Notes under the pieces: model-generated | Database searches by the model: none | Seen by the model: only the letters and a program-made list of their open reading frames with translations | What the model was told of the DNA's origin: nothing | Position numbers and translations under genes: made by a program | Assembly (NCBI GenBank): GCA_030648955.1 | Contig: JAUSHB010000007.1 | Coordinates: forward strand, 1-40,407 | Length of the DNA: 40,407 nucleotides | Direction of reading: 5' to 3' | From: a bacterium | GTDB taxonomy: Bacteria > Patescibacteriota > Minisyncoccia > Phycocordibacterales > JAUSHB01 | Shown: one piece after another, positions 39,292-40,407 of the stretch | Layout: every line of letters starts with the position of its first letter | Position numbering within the stretch: position 1 is the first letter of the stretch

Positions 39292-40407
39292 ATGCAACGC
39301 ACACAGTACTCTCTTCGACTCTGGATTATCGGGAGCATCTTCGCTCTCTTCTCATCCGCATCTTTTGCTATTGTTCTGCACGATGCAGTGCAGGCAACGG
39401 CAAACCTAAACACTCGTTCTACACCAAGCGCTTCGGGCACTCTTATCGCCACCATGCCTTCTGGCAGTACGGGAACGACAGACAACGGCTCGACAGTGGC
39501 AGACGGATACACGTGGTGGTACATGAGATGGAGCACGGGACAGCAAGGGTGGTCAATACAAGACTATCTCACCACTGTCTCGCCAAGTCTCATCGCGTAC
39601 AGCGACAAGCTCGAGTACGGTTGGTATCTATACCCTTGGGCAAACACATCAGCCAACACTCTGTCTTCAACACACCAATATGGAACGAGTGGCATACAAG
39701 TAACTACCTATGCCTCATGGGCTCGCCTCTATCTCAAAACGAATGGATTCAATACGGCAACGTACGGAAGTCAGACGCTTCGTTTTTCGGTGAACGGCGG
39801 AAGTCTCGCGGGGCAAAATTTGTATGTTGCTCTCTATGATACAGGTGGCGCGCCAATGCAGTATGTGAATGTTGCCGCGTATGTGAACGGAGGAAATCTT
39901 TCTCCTGCACAATGGTATGACGTAGCAATACCGCTCACCGATATCAACGCATCAAATCGCATCGTAGGCGGATTCGTTATTGAAGCCGCGCAAGCAATGA
40001 CGTTTTATGTCGATGACATCTGGTTCCCCTCTTTCCTCTCCTCTACCAAATGGACGCCGACAGCTCCAACAATCACAGGAGTGAGTGTTAACTGTTCGCC
40101 GAGTTCCATTGAGATATATCAAGCTTCACAATGCAATGCGATAGTAAACGGCACAGGAAGTTACAACAGTGCCGTTACGTGGAGCACTAATACCGGGTCA
40201 ATTAATTCATCCGGATTTTTTACAGCTCCAGCGTATACAACTACTGCAACTGTAACCGCAACAAGTGTGCAAGATGCATCAAAATCTAGCACGACATATG
40301 TTACCGTCACCGCTCCCCTTCCTCCACAAGCAAGCCAAGCAGGAAGCATCGTATACAGTGAGACAATCGGCTGGGGATGGGATGTTGGAACGTGGCCCAA
40401 TGTCATC
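39292..40407 (+). CDS. Secreted SH3b / CBM-like / Ig-like protein, N-terminal 372 codons (cut by the right edge)
   Basis: The frame is open from 39292 to the window end. A perfect Shine-Dalgarno AGGAGG (39281-39286) sits five bases before the ATG. The product begins with a Sec signal (SLRLWIIGSIFALFSSASFA). A bacterial SH3-like domain follows at ~37-98 (ANLNTRSTPSASGTLIATM, then GWSIQDYL). A beta-sandwich resembling a carbohydrate-binding module spans ~103-245, ending TFYVDDIWF, and a Big_2-like Ig domain ~255-345 (VTWSTNTGSINSSGFFTAP) contains two Cys. SH3b domains bind cell-wall peptide crosslinks. The C-terminal function is outside the window. Together with the divergent GH26-like gene it points to envelope surface proteins. 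Confidence 0.8.
   Translation, partial: MQRTQYSLRLWIIGSIFALFSSASFAIVLHDAVQATANLNTRSTPSASGTLIATMPSGSTGTTDNGSTVADGYTWWYMRWSTGQQGWSIQDYLTTVSPSLIAYSDKLEYGWYLYPWANTSANTLSSTHQYGTSGIQVTTYASWARLYLKTNGFNTATYGSQTLRFSVNGGSLAGQNLYVALYDTGGAPMQYVNVAAYVNGGNLSPAQWYDVAIPLTDINASNRIVGGFVIEAAQAMTFYVDDIWFPSFLSSTKWTPTAPTITGVSVNCSPSSIEIYQASQCNAIVNGTGSYNSAVTWSTNTGSINSSGFFTAPAYTTTATVTATSVQDASKSSTTYVTVTAPLPPQASQAGSIVYSETIGWGWDVGTWPNVI

Noticed and set aside
39126..39839. 237-codon plus-strand frame at the right end
   Set aside because: It starts in the intergenic region and overlaps in another frame the better-supported SH3b gene, which has a Shine-Dalgarno site, signal peptide and domains.
1..40407. Alternative genetic code with TGA as Gly or Trp
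   Set aside because: Several genes end at TGA with correct overlaps (for example at 17512 and 241), and no conserved position requires read-through.
1..40407. CRISPR arrays, tRNA or rRNA genes, insertion sequences
   Set aside because: No regularly spaced direct repeats, cloverleaf-like segments, rRNA motifs or transposase frames were found by reading.

Overview
The window looks like accessory cell-envelope DNA from a bacterium of the Candidate Phyla Radiation (Patescibacteria, probably Parcubacteria-like). This is an inference from gene content, with no rRNA or marker gene in view. The clues are a secreted peptidoglycan-binding multidomain protein, a Sec-secreted Rhs giant, dense overlapping glycosyltransferase operons, GtrA/dolichyl-phosphate-glucose-synthase pairs, a DipZ-like thiol redox set, and short dispersed repeats that code for S-T-x-S-x-Q linkers. 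TGA is used as stop and TGG as Trp, so the standard bacterial code applies. No tRNA, rRNA, CRISPR array, transposase or integrase was seen.

Layout. (1) 1-8275, minus strand: a polymorphic-toxin locus with a 2529-aa SpvB/Rhs protein ending in a GIY-YIG (URI)-like nuclease tip, a putative immunity gene, and, coupled by an ATGA overlap, a second secreted Rhs 'tip' gene that runs off the left edge. (2) 8413-22671, minus strand: one 11-gene glycan operon with tiny gaps or overlaps (GtrA, lipid-linked-sugar GT2, a 1333-aa GT2-flippase-GT4 fusion, polysaccharide deacetylase, methyltransferase, GT4, two GT2s, two GT-C membrane transferases, a membrane-anchored glycosidase-like protein). A TTGACA-N16-TAGAAT promoter and a leader of about 220 nt with two long hairpins precede it, and an intrinsic terminator follows. 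(3) 22956-23418: a HicB-HicA toxin-antitoxin pair. (4) 23560-30607, minus strand: a second glycan operon led by a paralogous GtrA and a GT2-GT2 fusion, then a deacetylase with a lectin-like tail, a GT-C transferase and two membrane-anchored proteins. It has the same type of promoter and a perfect 18-bp leader hairpin. Much of it is AT-rich, and one composition break falls inside the GT2-GT2 fusion gene. (5) 30930-32732: an alpha/beta hydrolase, a CYTH-like fragment, and an XRE regulator with its partner membrane protein. (6) 32774-35736, plus strand: a three-gene extracytoplasmic thiol-redox set (CHRD-like/thioredoxin fusion, a circularly permuted CcdA, a DipZ-like thioredoxin). A bidirectional terminator follows. 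(7) 35860-39084, minus strand: a 1074-aa wall-binding protein with a GH26-like domain that lacks the usual nucleophile Glu. (8) 39292 to the right edge: an SH3b/CBM/Ig-like secreted protein, cut by the window.

Taken together (inference): the cell builds and exports a surface glycan, decorates its envelope with carbohydrate- and peptidoglycan-binding proteins, has its own disulfide reductant supply outside the membrane, and carries a secreted contact-toxin system. That is a plausible toolkit for an episymbiotic or competitive surface lifestyle.
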